Assembly (NCBI RefSeq): GCF_900496965.1
Contig: NZ_UFQB01000008.1
Coordinates: 164,332 to 228,331 of the forward strand
Length of the DNA stretch: 64,000 bases
Direction: 5' to 3'
Source of the DNA: Achromobacter agilis
GTDB lineage: Bacteria > Pseudomonadota > Gammaproteobacteria > Burkholderiales > Burkholderiaceae_B
Shown here piece after piece: positions 1-8,606 of the stretch. Under the pieces are notes generated by a model, which was not told where the DNA came from, did not search any database, and saw nothing but the letters and a program-made list of their open reading frames with translations. Position 1 is the stretch's first letter; each line of letters opens with the position of its first letter. The position numbers were made by a program, and so were the translations under genes.

Positions 1-210
1 GAATGGCGCGGGGAAAGCGTCGGTGGGTGCCCGTGGGGCTGAACGGCTGGGACATTGCTCGCATGGCTCCTGATGAAAGCCATGCACAATAGACAGATTT
101 TGTTACGCGCTAATGAATGGGAAGAAAGCGGGCGCCTGTCGGGTTCGCGATGCCCGCCCGGTGGAGTCGGTGTAAATTCTTGCTCCGGCATCCTCCACCG
201 AGAGCTATCC

Positions 211-639
211 ATGGCGACAAGAGAACTGCATCGCGGCCGTTTGATTGATCACATCGGCCTGGTCGTCCGCGACCTGGCCGCCAGCAAGGCGTTCTACGGC
301 GCCGTCTTCGATGCCCTGAACATCCCCGTGGGCGGCTCCGACGAGCACAACTTCTGGGCGGACGAACTGTTCATCGGGTCCTCCGACAGCGACGAAGTGG
401 AAGGCCAGCTGACCGGGCGCCATCACCTGGCGTTTCAGGCGCGGGACCGGGCAATGGTGGACGCCTTCTACCGGGCCGCGATGGCGCACGGCGGCCGGGA
501 CAATGGCGCGCCGGGTGAGCGTTCCTACCATCCCGGCTACTACGCTGCGTTTGTCCTGGATCCGGACGGCAACAACATCGAAGCCGTCTTCCATGGCGAG
601 TCCGTCCGGAGCGCGGATTCGGTGCGGATCACCCGTTGA
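211..639 (+). CDS. VOC (glyoxalase/bleomycin-resistance fold) family protein
   Basis: Single-domain vicinal oxygen chelate protein of 142 residues. The metal-site pattern of the fold is visible: His14 in the first unit (DHIGLVVRD), His71/His72 (GRHHLAFQA) and Glu124 (DPDGNNIEA). Family members act as isomerases, lyases, dioxygenases or drug-binding proteins; nothing here fixes the substrate. The start at 211 is chosen over an in-frame ATG at 55 because the fold begins about ten residues later and a GAGAG lies six bases upstream. It stands alone, convergent with the symporter gene that follows, so the context gives no pathway. Confidence 0.85.
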   Translation: MATRELHRGRLIDHIGLVVRDLAASKAFYGAVFDALNIPVGGSDEHNFWADELFIGSSDSDEVEGQLTGRHHLAFQARDRAMVDAFYRAAMAHGGRDNGAPGERSYHPGYYAAFVLDPDGNNIEAVFHGESVRSADSVRITR

Positions 640-672
640 TCCACGCCGTGGGCGGCATCCGCCGCCTCGGGA

Positions 673-2124
673 TCAGACCGTGTCCTGATCCAGCCTGCGG
701 ACCGCGGCGCTCAGCGTCGAGAAATCGAATTCCTTGCGGCCGCGCAGCAGGCAGCGCATCAGCACAGTCGTCACGACCGGCACCAGCGCGGCCAGCAGGA
801 AAGACTCCAGCAGGTAGGTCGGCTTATCGCCGGGCGCCGGGAAGTAGAACAGGCCGGCGGCCAGGCCGCTGATCGTGGCCGTGGTCGCCGTCAGGCCGTC
901 GTGCTTGCGGCTGAACAGCCCGTAGAACACGGGAAACGCGGCCGCGGAGCACAGCAGGTCGGCCAGCAGGAAGAGATACAGCACGCTGTAGCCCTGCGAG
1001 GCCACGATCATGACCGGAATGGCCATCAGCAGCACCAGCCAGCGCGCCAGGCGCTTCATAGTCATGGACCCGGCGTTGGGCATCAGGCGCCGCAGGTCCA
1101 CCGCGATGATGCTGGACACGGCGCTGATCGCGGTGTCCGCGGTGCTCATGACGAGGGACAGGCCCAGCGGGATCAGCGCGATCACGAACCACGCGGGCGC
1201 GTGCGGCATGATGACGCTGAACAGCGCGATGGAGCTGTCGCCTTGCGGGGCCAGCCCCACGAAGGCCAGGCCGAACAGGCCCATGAGGAAGATGAACGGG
1301 GCGACCAGCACGCCGCCCAGCAGGAAGCCGTTGCGCATGGAACGCGCATCGCGCGCGGCGTAGATGCGCTGCCAGTTGCCCTGGTGGAAGATGCCGGTCA
1401 GGAGAATGGCCACGAAAAAGGTCAGCCCGGCCTTCACCCCGACCGGATCGGTCAGGTCCAGCAATTGGGGCGCCTTGGCCTGCAGCGCTTCGACGGTGGG
1501 CAGCGCCCCGCCCGCCGCTTGCCAGCCCACCACGCACAGGACCACCAGCAAGGGCACGATCACCATCATCTGCACCTGGTCCGTGAAGATCGACGAACGC
1601 AGGCCGCCGTAGGTGGTGTAGAGCAAGGTGGTGCCCATCACGATGGCGGCCGTCGCCCACAGGGGCACGGGCGCCAGCATGGTGACCAGCTTGGCGATCG
1701 CGGTAACTTCGGCCGATAGCGCGATGAAGAGATAAAACAGCATGATGAACAGCGCCAGCCCGTACATGGGGCGGCCGTAGCGGGCCATCAGGAATTCGGT
1801 CAAAGTGTGCCCGTGAGGAATCAGTTCGCGCATGCGCCGCCCCAGCGGAATCATCACCAGCCGCGGCGACATCGATCCCAGCGCGTAGCCGATCACCGCC
1901 GCCAGGCCGCCCCAGGTCGCGGCCTGGGCGGGCGAAAACAGGATCCATGCGCCCAGCGTGGACGCCATCAGGGTCAGGATCGTGCCGATCGGCCCCTGGC
2001 TGTTGCGGGCCACGATGTAGTCTTCCAGCGTGCCCCGTTTGCGCCGGGTGTACAGGACGCTCGCCAGGGCGAAGCCGCCTGAAAACAGCAACAGCCACAT
2101 CAGGGCGATCGGTTGGGTCAGCAT
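673..2124 (-). CDS. Sodium:solute symporter family permease, TPP-riboswitch controlled
   Basis: Inner-membrane permease of 483 residues with about 12-13 hydrophobic segments and the N-terminal layout of the SSS (PanF/PutP-like) family, including a cytoplasmic Arg/Lys-rich loop after the first helix (YTRRKRG) and a LGRRMRELIPHGHTLTEFL segment. These proteins import small solutes with Na+. The leader carries a TPP riboswitch, so the cargo is very probably thiamine, its pyrimidine precursor or a related compound; ThiV-type PanF-like symporters under THI elements are known from comparative genomics. The start is supported by GGGAGGA upstream. Single-gene transcript; the next gene on this strand is far away. 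The family call is firm, the substrate is inference from the riboswitch. Confidence 0.88.
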   Translation of the reverse strand: MLTQPIALMWLLLFSGGFALASVLYTRRKRGTLEDYIVARNSQGPIGTILTLMASTLGAWILFSPAQAATWGGLAAVIGYALGSMSPRLVMIPLGRRMRELIPHGHTLTEFLMARYGRPMYGLALFIMLFYLFIALSAEVTAIAKLVTMLAPVPLWATAAIVMGTTLLYTTYGGLRSSIFTDQVQMMVIVPLLVVLCVVGWQAAGGALPTVEALQAKAPQLLDLTDPVGVKAGLTFFVAILLTGIFHQGNWQRIYAARDARSMRNGFLLGGVLVAPFIFLMGLFGLAFVGLAPQGDSSIALFSVIMPHAPAWFVIALIPLGLSLVMSTADTAISAVSSIIAVDLRRLMPNAGSMTMKRLARWLVLLMAIPVMIVASQGYSVLYLFLLADLLCSAAAFPVFYGLFSRKHDGLTATTATISGLAAGLFYFPAPGDKPTYLLESFLLAALVPVVTTVLMRCLLRGRKEFDFSTLSAAVRRLDQDTV

Positions 2125-2233
2125 AAGGCTCGGTCCTCCCGCTGCCGGCGGACCGCCGGACGCGCAACGCGACGGCCCCGCCCGACCAAGGGGGGCCGCA
2201 AGATGAATGGAAATCTAGGGAGGGCGCGCGAGT

Positions 2234-2341
2234 CTTGCGAAGTCCTTCCCTTCGCCGGCATTACCCGGATCAGGTTCAAAGGGTTACCGCGGCGACGCGG
2301 AATCTCAGCCCATACAGGGCTCCCCCAGGAATTGCCGCAAG
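2234..2341 (-). promoter_or_regulatory. TPP (THI-box) riboswitch
   Basis: Read on the minus strand, the leader contains the hallmark blocks of the thiamine pyrophosphate aptamer in order: GGCTGAGATT, then ACCCTTTGAACCTGATC, then the GGGTAATGCCGGCGAAGGGA block. An outer P1-like stem is formed by CTTGCG (2336-2341 complement) and CGCAAG (2234-2239 complement). About 110 bases separate the aptamer from the symporter ATG; this stretch holds GC-rich complementary segments (GCGGCCCC and GGGGCCG) and GGCGGTCCGCC that could act as expression platform by hiding the GGGAGGA ribosome site or by termination. Known role: repress expression when TPP is abundant. Confidence 0.95.
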
Positions 2342-2513
2342 GTTAGGAGAGCGGCGCGCCGATGTCAACGCATTTGGGGCGGGCGCCGGGTCCGCCCATT
2401 TGTGCTAAGTTCGCCCGCGTGCGGCGCCCGTTCGCGTGTCCGCCGAAAGCCTAGACGAGCCCGACCATGTCCCCAGCCCTCCTCGCCTCCGGCCCATCCG
2501 GAAACCGACCGCC

Positions 2514-3800
2514 ATGTTGCACCTGAATCTGTTCATTTTCGGTTGCGGCCACCACCGTGCCGCCTGGCGCCATCCGGACTCCCCCGTGGAGCGCCTGGGC
2601 GACATCGGCTATTACGAGGAACTGGCCCGCAGCGCCGAACGCGGCAAGCTCGACGCCATCTTCTTCGCCGACGGCCAATCGGTCGACAACATCGGCGACG
2701 GGCCGCGCTGGTACCTGGAACCGCTGACCACCATGGCCGCCATCGCGCGCGCCACCACCCGCATCGGCCTGATCAGCACAGTATCGAGCACGTTCTTCAC
2801 GCCGTTCCATGCGGCCCGCCTGGTCGCCTCGCTGGACCACATTTCCGGCGGGCGCATGGGCTGGAACGTCGTCACCTCCATGTTCGACGCGGAAGCCCGC
2901 AACCACGGTTACGAATCCATGCCCGGGCACGACTGGCGCTATGCGCGCGCCGAGGAGTTCGTCGACGTCGCGCTGCGGCTGTTCGACTCCTGGGACGAGG
3001 ACGCCCTGGCAATCGACCGCGGCGGCGTCTATGGCGTGCCGGAACGCGTGCGCAAGATCGACCACCACGGCGAGCATTTCCTGGTCGACGGGCCGCTGAC
3101 CGTGCCGCGCCCGCCCCAGGGCCATCCCGTGCTGTTCCAGGCGGGCGCCTCGGACCAAGGCCGCGACCTGGCCGCCCGGCGCGCCGAAGCCATCTACGCG
3201 GTCGCCTATGACCTGCCCGCCGCCCAGGCCTATTACCGCGACGTCAAGCAACGCGTGCTGGCGGCCGGCCGCAAGGCCTTCGTGCCCATCATGCCGGGCC
3301 TGGTCACGTACGTGGGATCGACCGAAGCCGAGGCGCGGGCCAAGCAGCGCGAACTCGACGTGCTACTGCCCAGCGACGCGTCGCTGCGCCAGCTGGGTAC
3401 TTTCGTGCTGCAGGACTGCTCGGCCTGGGAGCTGGACGCCCCCGTGCCGCCGCTGCCACCGCTGTCCGAATTCACCGGCCCGAAGGGGCGGTACGCGACC
3501 ATCCTGCGCATCATCGAAACCGAACAGCCCACCGTCCGCCAACTGCTGGGGCGGCTGGCAGCCGGCGGCGGCCACTGCACGATGGTGGGCACGCCCGAGC
3601 AGATCGCCGACCGGATGGAGCGCTGGTACCGCAACGAAGGGGCCGACGGCTTCAACCTGATGCCGCCCTCGCTGCCCGGCGGCATCGACGACTTCGTCGA
3701 GCACGTGATCCCGGTGCTGCAGCGCCGGGGGCTGTTCCGCAAGGAATACGAGCACACGACCCTGCGCGGCCACCTCGGCCTGGAAAAGCCGCGGCGCTAG
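2514..3800 (+). CDS. LLM-class flavin-dependent monooxygenase (NtaA/SnaA/DszA type)
   Basis: Protein of 428 residues matching the long bacterial-luciferase-like subgroup that uses reduced FMN supplied by a separate reductase. Typical segments are LNLFIFGCGHH at the N-terminus, KLDAIFFADG near residue 50, and the hallmark GGRMGWNVVTS near residue 115. Relatives oxidise nitrilotriacetate, dibenzothiophene sulfone, alkyl sulfides or pyrimidines. Start at 2514 is preferred; an in-frame ATG at 2436 would add a proline-rich, non-homologous leader. It is divergent from the thiamine-regulated symporter and shares its 5' region, so a role linked to a thiamine or pyrimidine compound is possible but unproven. 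A bidirectional terminator follows. Confidence 0.88.
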   Translation: MLHLNLFIFGCGHHRAAWRHPDSPVERLGDIGYYEELARSAERGKLDAIFFADGQSVDNIGDGPRWYLEPLTTMAAIARATTRIGLISTVSSTFFTPFHAARLVASLDHISGGRMGWNVVTSMFDAEARNHGYESMPGHDWRYARAEEFVDVALRLFDSWDEDALAIDRGGVYGVPERVRKIDHHGEHFLVDGPLTVPRPPQGHPVLFQAGASDQGRDLAARRAEAIYAVAYDLPAAQAYYRDVKQRVLAAGRKAFVPIMPGLVTYVGSTEAEARAKQRELDVLLPSDASLRQLGTFVLQDCSAWELDAPVPPLPPLSEFTGPKGRYATILRIIETEQPTVRQLLGRLAAGGGHCTMVGTPEQIADRMERWYRNEGADGFNLMPPSLPGGIDDFVEHVIPVLQRRGLFRKEYEHTTLRGHLGLEKPRR

Positions 3801-3818
3801 CGTCCGCCCCGCCCCTTG

Positions 3819-3862
3819 AAAAAACAGCGCATCCGGCCGGCAGGCGGATGCGCTGTTTTTTT
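3819..3862 (+). terminator. Rho-independent terminator, bidirectional in form
   Basis: A perfect stem of ACAGCGCATCCG and CGGATGCGCTGT, closed by a short loop, is flanked by six A on the left and seven T on the right, so it can stop transcripts from either side. It directly follows the monooxygenase stop codon and isolates it from the porin gene. Confidence 0.9.
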
Positions 3863-4242
3863 GGGGAATGGCGGCGAAATTGGCGCAATGCAACAAAATA
3901 CCCGACATACTTTATCAATATGTACGCGATTTTTAGACGCCGCTTTTTCCATAGGTATCAATACCTCGCCGAATACCCGCAAACGCCCGTTGGTCGAAAA
4001 CCCGGCCACTGTTGTTGTTATGCAATAAACAGTAGGTATTCTTATGTGAACGAAGTAACTAAATTTTGGCCGTTAAGAAATTAGTCAGAGAGGGCATACC
4101 CTAATTCGGCCCTAATTAGCATATCTTGAATGATTGTGTAATTTTCAGTTTCATGCTTTCCCACCCACTTGCCTAAGGTTAGGTCTGGTCTGTCTTCACC
4201 GCACTGGAGGCAGGTGACTCAAGCCTTAGAACGGGATGTGAC
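3863..4242 (+). other. AT-rich porin leader region, no gene
   Basis: This 380-base gap is clearly richer in A+T than its surroundings (runs such as ACTAAATTTTGG and GAAATTAGTCAG), which is usual before strongly expressed porin genes. Short open frames here lack ribosome sites and coding character. It should carry the porin promoter and regulator sites, but no promoter can be named with confidence. No RNA gene was recognised. Confidence 0.5.
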
Positions 4243-5379
4243 ATGAAACTAACAAAAACCTTGCTCGCTGGCGCCATTCTGGCCGGTATGGCCGGCACGG
4301 CGTATGCCGAAACCTCGGTGACGCTGTATGGCATCGTCGACTTGGGCCTGACCTACCAACGCGCCAAAGTCGGCACGACCGACTCCAATCGGGGCCTGTA
4401 TGGCGGCGACTACGCTTCCCGTGTGGGCATGAACGACGGCATCCAGAACGGTTCGCGCTGGGGTCTGCGCGGTACGGAAGACCTGGGCGACGGCCTGTCG
4501 GCGGTCTTCACGCTGGAAAGCGGCTTCACGGCCAATAACGGCAACCGTTCGCAAGGTGGCCGCATGTTCGGCCGCCAGGCCACCGTCGGCCTGAGCCACG
4601 TCGAATGGGGCCTGCTCGAACTGGGCCGCCAGACCAACATCGCGTCCAAGTACTTCAGCGACATCGATCCGTTCTCGCTCGACTACCTGAACGCCAACAT
4701 GGGCATGACGTTCAGCGCGGCCAACACCGTCCGCTACGACAACATGGTCATGTACCAGACCCCTAACTGGAACGGCTTCCAGGGCGGCGTGGGCTATTCG
4801 TTCTCGACCGACGACGTCGAAGGCCCCACCGGCTTCAAGACCAAGGACAACAACCGCGCCTGGACCGCTGGCGTGAAGTACGACAACGGCCCCCTGAAGC
4901 TGGCCCTGACGTACGACGTGCAATACCGCAAGCCGAACCAGCCGCAACCGCAGCAGTTCATCATCGGCGGCGCGTATGACTTCGAAGTGGTCAAGCTGTC
5001 GCTGGCCTACGGCCGTTCCGAAGACGGCGTGTTCGCCGGCCAGGATTTCGCGCTGATGGGCGGCCGCCAGCAGTCCGGCGGCATCGCGCGCGGCATGGGC
5101 TACACCAACGACCGCTTCACCTGGGACGGCCTGCGCATCAATTCGTACATGGTGGGCGTGAGCGCACCGATCGGCGGCGCCAGCAACGTGTTCGCCTCGT
5201 GGCAACGCGCCGATCCCAACAAGAACCTGTACGCCATGGACGTGTACAGCTTGGGCTACACGTACGATCTGTCCAAGCGGACCAACCTGTACGCCCTGGC
5301 GTCCTACGCCGATGGTGCTGCGTTCATCAAGGGTGACAAGATCAGCACGCTCGGCGTCGGCATCCGTCATCGCTTCTAA
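4243..5379 (+). CDS. General outer-membrane porin
   Basis: Trimeric 16-strand type porin of 378 residues. A classical signal peptide (MKLTKTLLAGAILAG, cleavage after AYA near residue 22) precedes the beta-proteobacterial start motif TSVTLYGIVDLGL. The barrel shows alternating aromatic strands, the typical RWGLRGTEDLGDGLSAVF segment, and ends in HRF, the terminal Phe needed for BAM assembly. It forms a passive channel for small hydrophilic solutes. It is monocistronic, between two strong terminators, with an AT-rich leader. Close to the main porins of Bordetella and Achromobacter; ion selectivity cannot be read from sequence. Confidence 0.95.
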   Translation: MKLTKTLLAGAILAGMAGTAYAETSVTLYGIVDLGLTYQRAKVGTTDSNRGLYGGDYASRVGMNDGIQNGSRWGLRGTEDLGDGLSAVFTLESGFTANNGNRSQGGRMFGRQATVGLSHVEWGLLELGRQTNIASKYFSDIDPFSLDYLNANMGMTFSAANTVRYDNMVMYQTPNWNGFQGGVGYSFSTDDVEGPTGFKTKDNNRAWTAGVKYDNGPLKLALTYDVQYRKPNQPQPQQFIIGGAYDFEVVKLSLAYGRSEDGVFAGQDFALMGGRQQSGGIARGMGYTNDRFTWDGLRINSYMVGVSAPIGGASNVFASWQRADPNKNLYAMDVYSLGYTYDLSKRTNLYALASYADGAAFIKGDKISTLGVGIRHRF

Positions 5380-5429
5380 GCAGGTCATGGGCTGCCCCAA
5401 CTGAGCAGAGTCGGGGCGTCTCCTCATTT

Positions 5430-5459
5430 AGCCATCCGTTCATCGGATGGCTTTTTTTT
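5430..5459 (+). terminator. Rho-independent terminator after porin
   Basis: GCCATCCG and CGGATGGC form a perfect eight-pair stem with a five-base loop, followed by eight T. It lies about 50 bases after the porin stop codon and reads in the porin direction. Confidence 0.95.
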
Positions 5460-5479
5460 GGTCCGCCGGGCCGGGGCCC

Positions 5480-5662
5480 CTAGCCCGCCAGCGAGGCTGG
5501 CTTGCCCGGCTCGCCGGGCGCCGCCGCCCGGACTGGCCGGGGCGCCTGCCTGGACCGCGTCGCGATCCAGTCGTACAGCACGACGCCGGGGTAGCGCAGC
5601 AGCGCCGCCCCCAGCGCGCCGGCGGCGATGGCCGCCGCTCCGATGAGGATTCCCGCCATCAT
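5480..5662 (-). CDS. Small single-span membrane protein, hypothetical
   Basis: Sixty residues: an N-terminal hydrophobic helix (about residues 2-30, Ala/Gly-rich) and a basic, proline-rich tail. Its ATG overlaps the stop codon of the upstream hydrolase gene in an ATGA arrangement, so it is probably translated by coupling, which is the main argument that it is real. No family is recognised. It would be the last gene of the marC-DUF4105-hydrolase operon and may anchor or assist one of those envelope proteins (inference only). Confidence 0.5.
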   Translation of the reverse strand: MMAGILIGAAAIAAGALGAALLRYPGVVLYDWIATRSRQAPRPVRAAAPGEPGKPASLAG

Positions 5663-7575
5663 GGCGCCTGCGGGTCCAACTGCAACTTGAGGATACGGCG
5701 CAGTTCCAGGATCGCCGCCGGCGTCTCCTGCACGCTATGCGAATAGGGAATGACCTTTTCGGATTGCGCGCCGTCCAGGTGCGCGCTGCGGTACGGCACC
5801 AGGCCATCGTCCGACTCCGCCAGCGGGACGCCCGGCGTGTCGTTCGCGATGATGCTGTGATAGCGTACCGACGGCGAAATCGGCATCCGGCCCGTCAGCA
5901 GCACATAGGGGTCTTTCTCGCTCAGGTTGTCCACGCCGTTGGGCACTCGCGCCGGGGATTCGGGCGGAGACGCCCCGTCCGCATCCGCCAGCCGGTTCAG
6001 CTTGGCGAACTGCCGGACCACCGTCGCCGGCAGCGTGATCAGGTTGGACAGCCAGCGCGACAGCGTGTTCTCGGCGAACGGCGTGCCCCGGTGCGGCGCC
6101 GCGATGAATACGGCCCGCGTAATGCCGGGAAAGGCGTCGAAGCTCAGGATCGGAGCGAACTCCTCACGCGCCTGCTCGAGCTGCTTGTCGTCCAGCCGGC
6201 CGCGGTCGCGCAGCGCGTCCCACAACACCGTGCCGGACGACGAGACCAGCAGCCGGCTCAGGACGCCGCCCATGCTGTGGCCGATGACCACGATGTCACG
6301 CGAGGCCTGCGCGGTGCCGGCGGGATCGAAATGTGCCATCGTCTGGCTCAGGGCCTCGCGGATGGCGCGGTTGTTCGTCGCCAACGGCGCATTGGTCGGG
6401 TAATAGACCTGCCAGATCTGGTAATGCTGGCGCAGCGTTTCGTCTCCCAGCACCTCGTTGGCCATGTTGATCCAGGCTTCCGGGCTGCTCGCCAGGCCGT
6501 GCAGCATGATGATGGTGCGCCGGTCCGGATCGTAGGGTTGCAGCAGGTACACATGCGGCGCCACGATGCCTTCTTCGCTGCCCAGCACGTTGCGCAGGGC
6601 CTGCGTGGCAAAGCCCGAGCGGGCCAGCCACAGGCCGTAGCCCGACGTGAAGTTCGCGGCCAGTGGCACCTTGGTGCCGGCCAGCTGCACGGCATCGCGC
6701 TTGTAGGGATCGTACCCGGTCAGTATCGCCTCCCGCGTCGCCATCACCTGCTCGAGCGTATCGCCGGGGAAGCTCAGGATCGCCGTCACGGCCGGGAACG
6801 GCGTTTCGCTGAACGGCGTCTTGAACGTATCGGCGTCATTCACGCGCCGGGCCGTGACCGCCACCAGTTCGGCGCCGAAGCCATCGCGGCGATACATGCC
6901 GCGCAGACCCTGGAACGTCAGCGTGGACGCGGGCACCAGTTCATGCGGCAGCCGCCGGCCCTCGGCCAGCTTCACTTCCGACATCTCGCCCAGCACCTGC
7001 CACGGCCCTGCCGCCACCTTTTCCCCGGGCCCGGGCGAGCGGCCGCGATACTGCTCGAACAGCCGGGTGACGGCCTGCTGGACGGCATAGTTGTAGTAGT
7101 CGCGGACCTGGGTCTGCCTGTCCTCGAAGGCCCGGTCGCTGGGCGAGCGCGGCGTGAAGAACAGGTACGCATAGGCGGCCCGCGCGGTCTGGAGGTAGGC
7201 GTCCAGCAGCCGGTCCCTGTCCTGCTGGCCGACAGGCCGTTGCTTCTCGATGGCCAGTGCGTCCGCCAGCCAGGCTTCGGACAGGGTGGCCAGGCGCCGT
7301 TCGCTGTCCAGCCCTTCCGTCGCGGTCAGCGCCTGGATGCAGGTATCGGGATCCTTGCGGCAGTCCTGCGCGTTCAGGCCCAGCACGGCCATGGCCTCGC
7401 GCGCCGACGCGCTGAGCCGGCCGGTGGTGAGCACGTCGCCCCGGCGCTGGGCGATGTAGTCCTGCGTGCTGACGGACGACACCTTGACGCCCGCGCAACC
7501 GGCGCACAGCAAGACGGCAAGGAACGCCGCCGCCCGCACCGCCATCCTTCCGCGGCGGCTCTCCCCCGAGATCAT
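5659..7575 (-). CDS. Large alpha/beta-hydrolase, probable lipoprotein
   Basis: Protein of 638 residues. An N-terminal hydrophobic signal ends in LLCAGC, a lipobox-like site with an unusual Cys at -3, suggesting export and lipid attachment at Cys. A long N-terminal region of about 340 residues of unknown type precedes an alpha/beta-hydrolase domain with an oxyanion-type LHGLASSPEAW and the nucleophile elbow GHSMGG; a later APHRGTPFAE segment and a C-terminal His (YSHSVQ) complete the usual triad layout. It may act on lipids or esters at the envelope. The start overlaps the upstream DUF4105 stop (ATGA). A longer reading of the same frame into the upstream gene was rejected as shadow sequence. 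Confidence 0.8.
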   Translation of the reverse strand: MISGESRRGRMAVRAAAFLAVLLCAGCAGVKVSSVSTQDYIAQRRGDVLTTGRLSASAREAMAVLGLNAQDCRKDPDTCIQALTATEGLDSERRLATLSEAWLADALAIEKQRPVGQQDRDRLLDAYLQTARAAYAYLFFTPRSPSDRAFEDRQTQVRDYYNYAVQQAVTRLFEQYRGRSPGPGEKVAAGPWQVLGEMSEVKLAEGRRLPHELVPASTLTFQGLRGMYRRDGFGAELVAVTARRVNDADTFKTPFSETPFPAVTAILSFPGDTLEQVMATREAILTGYDPYKRDAVQLAGTKVPLAANFTSGYGLWLARSGFATQALRNVLGSEEGIVAPHVYLLQPYDPDRRTIIMLHGLASSPEAWINMANEVLGDETLRQHYQIWQVYYPTNAPLATNNRAIREALSQTMAHFDPAGTAQASRDIVVIGHSMGGVLSRLLVSSSGTVLWDALRDRGRLDDKQLEQAREEFAPILSFDAFPGITRAVFIAAPHRGTPFAENTLSRWLSNLITLPATVVRQFAKLNRLADADGASPPESPARVPNGVDNLSEKDPYVLLTGRMPISPSVRYHSIIANDTPGVPLAESDDGLVPYRSAHLDGAQSEKVIPYSHSVQETPAAILELRRILKLQLDPQAP

Positions 7576-8606
7576 GGAAGGCTCCCGGCGGTTCGCGGCT
7601 GGCGGATGGCGCGGGAAAACGCAGCGGCGTCCGGCCCCGGCAGGGCCGGCTTGCCGATAAACGCCTGTTCGCGCAAGGCCGCCAAAGGCTGGCCCCGATC
7701 CAGGCCGCCTTGCTCGTACAGGTATTCCGGCAGGTAGCCGGACAGCAGGATGCGGTAATCCATGGGCAGGCCGGGCACGATGGCGCGCACCATCCGGTAC
7801 ACCAGCGTCGTGCAGTTGGCCGTGACCGTATGGTAGAAGCGCGGCGTATCGGCCAGCTCGTTGGCCGTGCGCACGTAGGATAGGAACAGTTCGCGCATCG
7901 CGGGCACGGGCATGCTGACGGGATACAGGAATACGCGTTCGGCGCGCGGCCCGGCGCGCACATAGAGGATGTCGCGCTCGTCGGCGGCGACGACGCTCAG
8001 TTCGAACTGCTTGAAAAAGCCGCCGATCTCCGAGAACTGTTCGCCGCGCTCTTTGCGGATCTCGACCGAGAACACGACATGGCGGCCGTCGGCAAACCCG
8101 AACGACACCAGCGTATGCGCGATCGCCGGGCTGCCCCAATACGACAGGACCATGTCGACGGACGCGAGCGCGTCCAGGTCGTAGCTTCGGGTTTCCCAGC
8201 GCGCCGTGTAGCGCGCGTCCGTATCGGGCTGCCAATCGAAGTTGCGCACGTTTTCCAGCGTGACGACAGAGCCGGCCACGCTGCCTCGCAACGTCCGCGC
8301 CACGTCGTCGGCCCAGACCCGGTCATTGGACGGCGCCAGCGTCAGCCACCAGCCGCACAGCGCCGCCAGGCCGATCAGATAGACCCACAAGGCCCGCCGC
8401 GGCCGCCGCCGCCACAGCGCCACCGCCGCATAAAGGCACAGCCCGGCCCAGGCGAGCATCGCCACGCTTTTGACGGCCCCGCCCCCGGGCATCTGGTAAC
8501 CCAGCGCCAGGCAACCCCACCCCGCGGACAACACCAGCAGCACGGTCAGGACAGCGCGCCCCGCCATCACCAGGGCGCGAAGCGTTATCCGGCTAGCCTG
8601 CGCCAT
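7572..8606 (-). CDS. DUF4105 (Lnb-N type) membrane-anchored protein
   Basis: Protein of 344 residues with three to four hydrophobic segments in the first 100 residues, then a soluble domain matching DUF4105. Conserved features of that family are visible: a WETRSYDLDAL segment, SFGFADGRHVVFSVEIRKE, and HTVTANCTTLVYR with the invariant Asn-Cys-Thr-Thr, which suggests a papain-like Cys/His site though activity is unproven. The ATG at 8606 is chosen; it lies inside the end of the MarC gene, giving a 14-base overlap. It is coupled by ATGA to the lipoprotein hydrolase, so the two likely work together in the envelope. Confidence 0.8.
   Translation of the reverse strand: MAQASRITLRALVMAGRAVLTVLLVLSAGWGCLALGYQMPGGGAVKSVAMLAWAGLCLYAAVALWRRRPRRALWVYLIGLAALCGWWLTLAPSNDRVWADDVARTLRGSVAGSVVTLENVRNFDWQPDTDARYTARWETRSYDLDALASVDMVLSYWGSPAIAHTLVSFGFADGRHVVFSVEIRKERGEQFSEIGGFFKQFELSVVAADERDILYVRAGPRAERVFLYPVSMPVPAMRELFLSYVRTANELADTPRFYHTVTANCTTLVYRMVRAIVPGLPMDYRILLSGYLPEYLYEQGGLDRGQPLAALREQAFIGKPALPGPDAAAFSRAIRQPRTAGSLP

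Noticed and set aside
159..200. CGGTGGAG and CTCCACCG repeat before the first VOC gene
   Set aside because: Eight-base arms with a 26-base GC-mixed spacer, no T-run and no partner regulator; chance is likely in GC-rich DNA.
3863..4242. Small open frames and possible sRNA in the porin leader
   Set aside because: No ribosome sites, no coding bias and no separate promoter-terminator pair could be seen; best read as leader and promoter region.
5659..8235. 858-codon frame extending the lipoprotein hydrolase upstream
   Set aside because: The extra 220 codons are Arg-rich shadow of the DUF4105 gene; the ATG at 7575 with a signal peptide and ATGA coupling is the real start.
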